This document shows positions 21,597 through 29,399 of a stretch of 48,069 nt of DNA, piece by piece; position 1 is the stretch's first letter, and every line of letters starts with the position of its first letter. This stretch comes from Candidatus Anaerofilum excrementigallinarum. Its GTDB lineage: Bacteria > Bacillota > Clostridia > Oscillospirales > Ruminococcaceae. The stretch lies in contig DXDW01000010.1 in assembly GCA_019115305.1 (NCBI GenBank), positions 1-48,069 on the forward strand. Reading direction: 5' to 3'. The position numbers were made by a program, and so were the translations under genes. The notes below the pieces were generated by a model that had not been told where the DNA came from, made no database searches, and saw only the letters and a program-made list of their open reading frames with translations.

Positions 21597-22362
21597 ATGC
21601 GTCCTCTCCTTTCAGCACAGGGCCCTGCTTGCAGACGCTGATAGCCCCTTTGTTCTTGGTGTGGCAGGTGCAGCCCAGGCAGGCCCCGATGCCGCAGGCC
21701 ATCTTGTTTTCCAGGCTCACCAGAATCTCGGTGCCCTTTTCCAGGGAGAGCTTGGTGGCGGCCTTCATCATGGGGGTGGGGCCGCAGCAGCAGATCACGT
21801 CGTAATCGGCGGGATCGTACAGCTCGGTGACCAGGCCATGGTGGCCGAAATTGCCGCTGTCGGTGGCCACTTCCACCTTGGCGCAGTAGGGGGCGAAGGC
21901 CTCCAGCCGGTAGGGCATATCCCGGAACCCGCAGAACAGGTCGGGCTTTTGGCCGGCCGCTGCCAGCTCCTTGGCCAGCTGCAGCAGGGGGGCGGTACCG
22001 ATGCCGCCGCCCACCAGGGCGATCTTTTTGCCCAGCAGCTGATCCACCGGCCAGCCGTTGCCCGCCGGGCCGGTGAGATTGAGGGTGTCCCCGGGCAGCA
22101 GAGCCGCCAGCTTGTGGGTGCCCTCTCCCCGCACTTCATACAGGAAGGAGACCACTCCGGTGTCGGGGGACCACTCGTGGACGCTGATGGGGCGGGAGAG
22201 CAGCGGGGCTTCGTCCTGCCGCCAGCAGCGCAGCATATAGAACTGGCCGGCCTTGGGGGCGTGGGCCATGTCTTCCCATTTTACATCCAGCAGACGGATG
22301 GTGTCGCTTACCGCCCGGTGGCTCAGTACCTTGCAATCACAGTTTTGCGCACGCATCGGCAA
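21589..22362 (-). CDS. pyrK: Dihydroorotate dehydrogenase electron transfer subunit
   Basis: FAD/NAD domain ([18 protein letters not shown]) and 2Fe-2S cysteines ([14 protein letters not shown]). Confidence 0.93.
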   Translation of the reverse strand: MPMRAQNCDCKVLSHRAVSDTIRLLDVKWEDMAHAPKAGQFYMLRCWRQDEAPLLSRPISVHEWSPDTGVVSFLYEVRGEGTHKLAALLPGDTLNLTGPAGNGWPVDQLLGKKIALVGGGIGTAPLLQLAKELAAAGQKPDLFCGFRDMPYRLEAFAPYCAKVEVATDSGNFGHHGLVTELYDPADYDVICCCGPTPMMKAATKLSLEKGTEILVSLENKMACGIGACLGCTCHTKNKGAISVCKQGPVLKGEDAYG

Positions 22363-23203
22363 TGGCCTCCCTCATGGCAACACATTCGTTGTAGGCGGCC
22401 TCGTCAAAGGCTACGCCGGGCTGTTTCTTGCGGGCCAGCAGCACGCCGCGGCTGGAGTTGACCACGCCGCCGTTGCCCTTGGTGAGATACTGGGCAATGT
22501 CGGGGGCGGTGCCGCCCTGGGCGCCGTAGCCGGGGATCAGGAAGAAGCTGTCCTTGTAGCGGGCGCGGATCTCGGCTGCCTCCTCGATATGGGTGCCGCC
22601 GATGACCAGACCCAGGCTGGAGTAGCCCCGCTCGCCCATGTAGCCCTTGCCCAGGGCGTTGAGCTTGTCGCCCACCATGTCGTAGACGTGGCGGCCGTCG
22701 GCCAGCTTCTCGTATTCAAAGTCTTTGGCGCCGGGGTTGGAGGTGCGCACCAGCACAAACAGGCCCTTGCCCTGCTTTTCCACAAAGGGCAGGTAGGGCT
22801 GGATGGAATCCAGGCCCATGTAGGGAGCCAAAGTGATGTAGTCGGCCTCGAAGTCGCCCTCGAAGTGGGCGCGGGCGTACATCTCGGCGGTTTTGGCGAT
22901 GTCGCCCCGCTTGATGTCGGCGATCACGGGGATGCCGGCCTCGCGCACCATGCGCAGGGTCTCGGCGTAGGCGCGCATGCCGTCCAGGCCCAGAGTCTCG
23001 TAATAGGCGATCTGCACCTTGTAGCAGCCGGCGGCAGACTTGGTGGCTTCCAGAATGGCCTTGTTGAACCGCACGATGTTCTCACCGGCGGTGAGCTCGG
23101 ATTTCACAAACTCCTCGGGCAGGTAGCTGAAATCGGTGTCCAGCCCCACGCAGACAGGGCCGCGGGCGGCAACAGCGTCATACAGTTTGTCCATATTGGT
23201 CAT
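22337..23203 (-). CDS. pyrF: Orotidine 5'-phosphate decarboxylase (PyrF type 2)
   Basis: VCVGLDTDFSYLPE, VIADIKRGDIAKTAEMYA, FLIPGYGAQGG. Confidence 0.95.
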   Translation of the reverse strand: MTNMDKLYDAVAARGPVCVGLDTDFSYLPEEFVKSELTAGENIVRFNKAILEATKSAAGCYKVQIAYYETLGLDGMRAYAETLRMVREAGIPVIADIKRGDIAKTAEMYARAHFEGDFEADYITLAPYMGLDSIQPYLPFVEKQGKGLFVLVRTSNPGAKDFEYEKLADGRHVYDMVGDKLNALGKGYMGERGYSSLGLVIGGTHIEEAAEIRARYKDSFFLIPGYGAQGGTAPDIAQYLTKGNGGVVNSSRGVLLARKKQPGVAFDEAAYNECVAMREAIADACAKL

Positions 23204-23292
23204 TGCAGATTCCTCCGTCGTTTGGTGTTGATGCAGCCGGTTTTCCCCGCTGCCAGATTCGTTCAAAGGGCACAACTTGCCTATCATGCTTT

Positions 23293-23298
23293 AGTATA
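23293..23298 (-). promoter_or_regulatory. Possible internal promoter (extended -10) upstream of pyrF
   Basis: AAATATGCTATACTA in the 122-bp pyrC-pyrF gap; same 15-mer as the lysS promoter -10 region. Confidence 0.45.
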
Positions 23299-23325
23299 GC
23301 ATATTTTGCGCATTTTCGCACCCGG

Positions 23326-24501
23326 TCAGGGGCGATTGTAGGTGATTTTTCCGCCCATCACCGTCATCCACACCCGGCCAAACAGCTCGGCGCCGGCGAA
23401 GGGGGTGTTGCGGCTTTTGCTGTGGAAGGTTTCGGGGTCCACCACAAAGGGCTCGTCCAGCTCCACCAAAGTGAAATCGGCGTCCCAGCCGGGCAGCAGC
23501 CGGCCTTTGCTCTGCAGGCCCAGGATGCAGGCGGGATAGTAGCTCATCAGGTCGCTGAGCACCGACAGGGGCAGACCCTCCTGCAGGCAGAGCTTGGTGT
23601 AGCAGACCGAAAAGGCGGTCTCGCTGCCCACCATGCCGGCCATGCCATTGGCCTTGTCCTCGGCGGAATGGGGGGCGTGGTCGGTGGCGATGGCGTCCAC
23701 CAGGCCTGCCTTGATGGCCGCCACCAGGGCGTCCACATCCTCTTTCTGGCGGATGGGGGGATTCACCTTGTAGTCGGTGTCGTGGAACCACAGGTGGTGG
23801 GGGGTCACCTCGCAGGTGACGTTGGCCCCCTTCTGCTTGGCCTCGCCGATGGCCAGCATGGCCTCCTTGGTGCTCACATGGCACATGTGCAGCCGGGTGC
23901 CGTAGTACTCGCAGAGGTGCAGGTTGCGCACCGTCTCGATGTTTTCGGCCAGACGGTAGTCCCAGGGGGAGATATCCATGTCCTCGGCATGGCTCATGAG
24001 GGTGATGCCTTTTTCGGCGCAGATGGCGAAGGCCTTGGCCATCACCTCGTTGCTCTGCACGCCCTTGCCGTCCTCGGTGATAAACTTGATGTCATCGGGC
24101 AGGTCCAGCAGCCGCTGGACGCTTTTGCCGTCGAAGTTCTCGGTGATGCTCACGGTCTGGTTGGCGCCGCACAGCCCCACCCGGCGTGCCTCGTCCATCA
24201 CCCAGCGGGCCTGCTCGGCGCTGGAGCAGACGGGCTTGGTGTTGGGCATCAGGTTGACGAAGGTGTAGCCGCCGGCGGCCGCCGCGGCGGAACCGGTGGA
24301 GATGTCCTCCTTATATTCAAAGCCCGGGGTACGCCAGTGGCAGTGCAGGTCCACAAAGCCGGGCAAAATGGTGCGTCCGGCGGCGTCGATGGTCTCGGGG
24401 TCCTGGATGGGCAGGTTCTGGCCCATGGCCCGGATCTTGCCCTCGTACACCCACACATCCGCGGGGGTGCCGTCGGCCAGCAGCGCGTTTTTGATCAGCA
24501 T
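23326..24501 (-). CDS. pyrC: Dihydroorotase
   Basis: ILPGFVDLHCHWRTPGFEYKEDISTGSAAAAAGGYT, CHVSTKEA, IATDHAPHSAEDK. Confidence 0.95.
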   Translation of the reverse strand: MLIKNALLADGTPADVWVYEGKIRAMGQNLPIQDPETIDAAGRTILPGFVDLHCHWRTPGFEYKEDISTGSAAAAAGGYTFVNLMPNTKPVCSSAEQARWVMDEARRVGLCGANQTVSITENFDGKSVQRLLDLPDDIKFITEDGKGVQSNEVMAKAFAICAEKGITLMSHAEDMDISPWDYRLAENIETVRNLHLCEYYGTRLHMCHVSTKEAMLAIGEAKQKGANVTCEVTPHHLWFHDTDYKVNPPIRQKEDVDALVAAIKAGLVDAIATDHAPHSAEDKANGMAGMVGSETAFSVCYTKLCLQEGLPLSVLSDLMSYYPACILGLQSKGRLLPGWDADFTLVELDEPFVVDPETFHSKSRNTPFAGAELFGRVWMTVMGGKITYNRP

Positions 24502-24516
24502 GGGGCAAGCCTCCTT

Positions 24517-25593
24517 TTATTCCTCAATATGGGCGGTGTAGTCGCAGTACAGGCAGCGGTACTCGTTGGGGGCGATCTCCAGCATCTGCTGGGGCTCGTT
24601 TTCCAGGTTGCAGATGCAGCGGGGGTTCTTGCAGCGGTATTTGGTGGGGACAAGGCGGGTCTGCTTGGGCTGGTAGCCAACCTCCAGCAGCTTGAGGATC
24701 AGAGCCATGCGGATGAACATACCGTAGCGGGCCTGGCGGAAGTAGCGGGCCCGGGGATCGTAGTCCACCTCACGGCTGATCTCCTTCACCCGGGGCAGGG
24801 GGTGCATGACGATCATGTCGTCCTTGGCCAGCTTCATCTTCTCGGCGTCCAGGACGTAGTAGTCCTTGAGGCGCTCGTACTCGGACTCGTCCGAGAACCG
24901 CTCCCGCTGGATGCGGGTCATATACAGCACATCGCAGTCGGCGATGGCATCCTCGATCTTGTCCACCTCGGTGAAGGGCACCTTATTTTCCTGAAGGAAC
25001 TCCCGCAGATACCGGGGCAGCCGCAGCTCTTCGGGGCTGATGAGCACAAACTCCACATTTTCGTAGCGGCTCATGGCCTGGATCAGGCTGTGGACCGTGC
25101 GGCCGAACTTCAGGTCACCGCAGATGGCCACCTTCAGGTCGCTGGTGCGGCCGAACACCGTGTGCATGGTGTACAGGTCGGTGAGGGTCTGGGTGGGGTG
25201 GTTATGGCCGCCGTCACCGGCGTTGATCACCGGGATGTCGCTGTACAGGCTGGCCACCTTGGGAGCGCCCTCGTAGGGGTGCCGCATGACGATGATGTCG
25301 GCGTAGGCACTGAGCATCCGGGCGGTGTCGGCCACGGTTTCTCCCTTGGTCACGCTGGAGGAGCCGGGGTCGGAGAAGCCCACCACGCGGCCGCCCAGGC
25401 GGTTCATAGCCGAGGCAAAGGACAGCCGGGTGCGGGTGCTGGGCTCGTAGAACAAGGTGCCCATCAGCTTGCCCGCGCAGGCATTGACATACAGCTCGGG
25501 GCGATTTTTGATGTCGTCGGCCAGAACGAACAGCTCCTCGATTTCCTTCACGCTCAGGTCCTGAGGCTCGATGAGAGAATGGGTTTTCAGCAT
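24517..25593 (-). CDS. pyrB: Aspartate carbamoyltransferase catalytic chain with C-terminal PyrI-like zinc motif
   Basis: [48 protein letters not shown]-terminal extension with CKNPRC...CLYC. Confidence 0.95.
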   Translation of the reverse strand: MLKTHSLIEPQDLSVKEIEELFVLADDIKNRPELYVNACAGKLMGTLFYEPSTRTRLSFASAMNRLGGRVVGFSDPGSSSVTKGETVADTARMLSAYADIIVMRHPYEGAPKVASLYSDIPVINAGDGGHNHPTQTLTDLYTMHTVFGRTSDLKVAICGDLKFGRTVHSLIQAMSRYENVEFVLISPEELRLPRYLREFLQENKVPFTEVDKIEDAIADCDVLYMTRIQRERFSDESEYERLKDYYVLDAEKMKLAKDDMIVMHPLPRVKEISREVDYDPRARYFRQARYGMFIRMALILKLLEVGYQPKQTRLVPTKYRCKNPRCICNLENEPQQMLEIAPNEYRCLYCDYTAHIEE

Positions 25594-25645
25594 AACGCAC
25601 ACTCCTTTTTCGCTGGCAGCGGGTCTGGGCCGGTGACTTTTGGGC

Positions 25646-25673
25646 AAAAAAAAACTTTTCCCCAGGGGAAAAG
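25646..25673 (-). terminator. pyrB leader attenuator (intrinsic terminator)
   Basis: CTTTTCCCC-T-GGGGAAAAG then T9 on the minus strand, hairpin begins directly after the leader-peptide stop codon. Confidence 0.85.
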
Positions 25674-25757
25674 TCAAAACGCCAAAAGCGGGGCGGCCAG
25701 CCCCTGCATAAACACAACCATGGGAAAGGGAGCAGACAGCGTATACCGTTTTTTCAT
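25674..25757 (-). CDS. Predicted 27-aa pyr leader peptide (PyrL-like in position)
   Basis: ATG at 25757: [27 protein letters not shown]; upstream GAGGAAAGGGG as SD; TGA at 25676-25674 abuts the attenuator. Confidence 0.7.
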   Translation of the reverse strand: MKKRYTLSAPFPMVVFMQGLAAPLLAF

Positions 25758-25792
25758 CTGTGCGCGCCCCTTTCCTCAATAAATTTCAAATT

Positions 25793-25821
25793 ATTTTATC
25801 ATGCGCCGCCCGGCTTGTCAA
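25793..25821 (-). promoter_or_regulatory. pyr operon promoter
   Basis: TTGACA (25816-25821) - 17 bp - TAAAAT (25793-25798), TGA before the -10. Confidence 0.8.
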
Positions 25822-25879
25822 TCCGAACTTTTTCGCTCCCATGCGCTCTTTTCCGTGCAGGCTGCACAAATGGCTTTTT

Positions 25880-26374
25880 TCACAGCTTTTTTACCAGCAC
25901 CAGACAGGGGTTCCATTCGTCCCAGAGAGTGGGAAAAACTTCCAGCCGGCAAAAACCCATGGCCTCGTAAAAGGCCACGGTGCGGTCGTATTCGGGGTAG
26001 TGGCCCTGGTCCACGGTCTTCACCTGGGCATAGACAAAGCCCCGCTGCCGGGCTCCGGCCTCAAACAGCTCTTCCAGCCGCCGGCCCACACCCCGCCGGT
26101 GGAGCCGGGGGGCCACCCCCATGACATACAGTTCGGCGGTATGGGCACTGCTGGGCCGCAGGGCGATAAAACCAACCGGCCGCCCGGCGGCAAAGGCGGC
26201 CCACACCGGCAGCCCGGCGCAGGTGCGGATGTACTCCTCCCGGCTGTCGGCCAGGCCGAACCAGTCGGGCAGCTGCTCCAGAATGGCCCGGGCGATCTTC
26301 TCTTTTTCCTCGGGGCTTTCCAGTTCCCGGTATTGGATGGCCAGCCGGGGACCGGCGGCGGGTCTCTGCATCAT
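25880..26374 (-). CDS. GNAT-family N-acetyltransferase
   Basis: AAFAAGRPVGFIALRPSSAHTAELYVMGVAPRLHRRGVGRRLEELFEAGARQRG, C-terminal AFYEAMGF. Confidence 0.88.
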   Translation of the reverse strand: MMQRPAAGPRLAIQYRELESPEEKEKIARAILEQLPDWFGLADSREEYIRTCAGLPVWAAFAAGRPVGFIALRPSSAHTAELYVMGVAPRLHRRGVGRRLEELFEAGARQRGFVYAQVKTVDQGHYPEYDRTVAFYEAMGFCRLEVFPTLWDEWNPCLVLVKKL

Positions 26375-28101
26375 TCTGTTTCTCCTTTTTCTATAGGAAG
26401 GCCGGGGGCTGCGGCCCAGCTTTCCACCTGGGCCAAAGAGGCCCGGTGCACCGGTCGGCGTCCGGTGACGGGATGGGGCGGCTGCCAGCAGTCCACCCAG
26501 GCCAGCTGTCCGCTGCCGTAGAGCAGCGCCGTGCCCCGGCGGGCTCCCGCGGGGCGGGGGTATTTCTGTTCCAGCCGCAGCCGGCATCCCTTGAGGGCCT
26601 TGTCCGGCCGCTGGAGGCACCGGGGCAGCCGTCCGCCGCTTTCAAAGGCCAGCCGGTCCAGGCAGAGGGCGTCCCGCAGCTTTTCCGGCTCCACCCCCGG
26701 CAGGTTCTGGGCCGCCGTCTGCACCAAGGCGGTGTAGTCGTCCAGGCTCATGCCCGGGGCGGCGGGGCTTTGGGCCAGCGCTTCAAACAGCACAAAGGGC
26801 CGCCAGCCGGTGGCGGTCAGCAGGTATTCCACCGTAAAAAGGAACCGGCCGGAATTGTACAGCCGCTCCACCGCGTCTTCCACGCCCCGCAAGTCGTCCA
26901 GCTGTCCGGCGGTGATCCAGGGGGTGTCGATGACCTCATAAGGGGGCTCGGGGCGGTACCGGCAGGGGTATTCGTCGGGATATTCCCGCATATCCGCCCC
27001 GGGCAGCAGCTTGAGAAAGCCCAATTGCAGCATCTGGGGGCGCAGAGAAAAGGCGGTGTCGAAGCTGCGGCCGAAGGTGTCGTAATCCTCCAAAGGCAGA
27101 CCGGCGATGAGGTCGATGTGCAGGTGCAGATTCCCCCTTTTCGCCAGCAGCCGGATGTTTTGGGCCAGTTTGCGGCAGTCGGTGCGGCGGTGGATGGCCG
27201 CCAGAGTGGGCTCGTGGAAGCTCTGCAGACCGATCTCCAGCTGCACCGCCCCGTCAGGGAAGGCGCTCAGCAGTTCCAGCTGCCGGGGGGTGAGGATGTC
27301 CCCGGCGATCTCAAAGTGCAGCCGCACCCCGGCGGGGATGCCCCGGCCGTATTCCGCCAGCATCCACGCCCAGAGGGCTTCGGCCCGGGCGGGGGAGGCG
27401 TTGAAGGTGCGGTCGACGAATTTGATGGTCCTGGCCCCGCTGGCGGCCAGCAGCAAAATGCGGTTTTTGGCCTCCTCCAGATCCAGCAGACGCACCGGGC
27501 CGCACCGCCCCGACAGGCAGAAGGCGCAGCGGTAGGGGCAGCCCCGGCTGGTTTCGATGTATGCGATGCGCCCGCCCAGAGCCTGCAGGCAGGCGTCGGT
27601 ATAGGGAGAAGGGGCGGGGCCGGTGAGCACCGCGGGCTCGCTCTGGTATATGCCTTTTTCGTCCCGTCCGCACAGGCCCGGCAGCTCCCCCCGGCCGGGG
27701 CGTTTTCCCTCTTGCAGCATCCGGCAGAAGGCGGGCAGGCTCTCCTCCCCTTCCCCGGCCAGGATATAGTCGGCTTCGGGCAGAGCCTTTAGCATCTGGA
27801 CGGCGCAGTAGCTCACCTCGGGGCCGCCCAGCAGGATGAGGCACTCCGGCCGCAGCTGCCGCAGCCGCCGCACCGCCGCAAAGGTGGCTTTCCGGTTCCA
27901 GATATACACCGAAAAACCCGCGGCGTCGGGGTCCAGGGCGGCCATGGCATCGGCCAGCTTTTCGGGGGGCTGGTTGATGGTGCCCTCCAGCACCCGGCAG
28001 TCGGTTTCCGGGGCCCGCTGCTCCACAGCGGCCGCCAGGCACCAGGGCGCCAAAGACGAGTGGACATATTTGGAATTGAATACCCCCAGGGCAAGTTTCA
28101 C
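26371..28101 (-). CDS. B12-binding-domain radical SAM protein (DUF4080-like)
   Basis: N-terminal B12-binding-like fold (KLALGVFNSKYVHSSLAPWCLAAAV), radical SAM ETSRGCPYRCAFCLSG; GTG start inferred; 4-bp overlap with GNAT. Confidence 0.85.
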   Translation of the reverse strand: MKLALGVFNSKYVHSSLAPWCLAAAVEQRAPETDCRVLEGTINQPPEKLADAMAALDPDAAGFSVYIWNRKATFAAVRRLRQLRPECLILLGGPEVSYCAVQMLKALPEADYILAGEGEESLPAFCRMLQEGKRPGRGELPGLCGRDEKGIYQSEPAVLTGPAPSPYTDACLQALGGRIAYIETSRGCPYRCAFCLSGRCGPVRLLDLEEAKNRILLLAASGARTIKFVDRTFNASPARAEALWAWMLAEYGRGIPAGVRLHFEIAGDILTPRQLELLSAFPDGAVQLEIGLQSFHEPTLAAIHRRTDCRKLAQNIRLLAKRGNLHLHIDLIAGLPLEDYDTFGRSFDTAFSLRPQMLQLGFLKLLPGADMREYPDEYPCRYRPEPPYEVIDTPWITAGQLDDLRGVEDAVERLYNSGRFLFTVEYLLTATGWRPFVLFEALAQSPAAPGMSLDDYTALVQTAAQNLPGVEPEKLRDALCLDRLAFESGGRLPRCLQRPDKALKGCRLRLEQKYPRPAGARRGTALLYGSGQLAWVDCWQPPHPVTGRRPVHRASLAQVESWAAAPGLPIEKGETE

Positions 28102-28174
28102 GGCCTTCGCCTCCTGTTCATTTCTATAGAGCATCCTACCCCAAAACAGGCCGGATTGTCAAACTTTCCGCGGC

Positions 28175-28204
28175 TTGACATCCCTTTCCTGTTGGGGGTA
28201 GAAT
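28175..28204 (+). promoter_or_regulatory. Predicted promoter of the MarR gene
   Basis: TTGACA - 18 bp - TAGAAT. Confidence 0.6.
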
Positions 28205-28265
28205 TTAAATAGTATAGTTTTTTATTTTCTCTGCGGCGCCATATGCCACATATTTATAAAAGGAG

Positions 28266-28733
28266 ATGCTGTCTATGTGCACCCCTTTCTCCAATCATCT
28301 CGGCCGGGAGATCCGCATGGTATCCAACCAGATCGCCCGCTATCTCGGCGCCATACCCGCCATCTGCCAGGGAGAAAGCCTGACGCCCATGCAGCGGATG
28401 TTCATCGGCGCCATCTACGACCGCACCATCCGGGACGGCCAGGACATGTTCCAGCGGGATCTGGAAAAGGTATTCAACATCCGCCGCTCCACCGTCACCG
28501 GCACCTTGCAGCTGATGGAAAAGCGGGGGCTGATCCTGCGCAGCCCGGTGGAGGGGGACGCCCGGCTCAAGGGGCTGCAGCTCACCGAGGCCGCCGTGCA
28601 GATCCACGACCAGATCGACCAGGGCATCGAGCATATGGAGCACAAGCTGCGCCAGGGTCTTTCGGACGAGGAGGTGGAGCAGTTCCACCGGATGCTGGAC
28701 ATCATCTCCCGCAACCTCAGCGAGCCCGACTGA
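28266..28733 (+). CDS. MarR-family transcriptional regulator
   Basis: FQRDLEKVFNIRRSTVTGTLQLMEKRGLILRSPVEGDARLKGLQLTEAA; start may be ATG at 28275. Confidence 0.88.
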   Translation: MLSMCTPFSNHLGREIRMVSNQIARYLGAIPAICQGESLTPMQRMFIGAIYDRTIRDGQDMFQRDLEKVFNIRRSTVTGTLQLMEKRGLILRSPVEGDARLKGLQLTEAAVQIHDQIDQGIEHMEHKLRQGLSDEEVEQFHRMLDIISRNLSEPD

Positions 28734-28823
28734 CCGCCCCCAAAAAAATTTTTAAAAAAATATAGATCACCTGCAATAAATCCTTTTGTTTGCGCATTAC
28801 TTGATTGACAGGAGTTAAACGAT

Positions 28824-29399
28824 ATGGTGCTGATTCTCTCACTGGCGCAGCCGCAGCCCCTTTGCTGTGCCGAACAGCTGGAGCCGCTGCTGGCCGGGCT
28901 GGCGGCCGGAGACCGGGATTCTCTGGCCGAGTTGTACCGCCGCACCCGGGCGGCGGTATACGGGCTGGCCCTTTCCTACCTGAAAAACAGCCAGGATGCA
29001 GAGGACGTCACCCAGGACACCTTTGTGCGCGCCTGGGAAAAAGCGGCGCAGTACCAGCGGCAGGGCAAGCCCCTGCAGTGGCTGCTGGCCATCGCCCGCA
29101 ACCTCTCGCTGATGAAGCTGCGCCAGAAGACACGCACCGCCGACCTGCCGGAAGAGGACTGGCTGGCCATTGCAGCCGACGCCCCGGCTCTGACGCCGGA
29201 GGAAAAGCATCTGCTGCACACCGCCCTGACCCAACTTTCGGAGGAGGAAAGCCGCATCGTGCTGCTCCACGCCGTCACCGGGCTCAAGCACCGGGAGATC
29301 GCCGCTTTGCTGGGCCTCCCCCTGCCCACGGCCCTGTCCAAGTATCACCGCGCATTGAAAAAGCTGAAAAAGCTGCTGGAAGGAGAGATGGCACCGTGA
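28824..29399 (+). CDS. RNA polymerase sigma factor, ECF type
   Basis: Region 2 AVYGLALSYLKNSQDAEDVTQDTFVRAWEKAAQYQ; region 4 LSEEESRIVLLHAVTGLKHREIAALLGLPLPTALSKYHRALKKLKKLL. Confidence 0.9.
   Translation: MVLILSLAQPQPLCCAEQLEPLLAGLAAGDRDSLAELYRRTRAAVYGLALSYLKNSQDAEDVTQDTFVRAWEKAAQYQRQGKPLQWLLAIARNLSLMKLRQKTRTADLPEEDWLAIAADAPALTPEEKHLLHTALTQLSEEESRIVLLHAVTGLKHREIAALLGLPLPTALSKYHRALKKLKKLLEGEMAP

Noticed and set aside
25646-25820. PyrR-type attenuator upstream of pyrB
   Set aside because: No convincing PyrR anti-antiterminator sequence or alternative long hairpins seen; the leader-peptide model fits better
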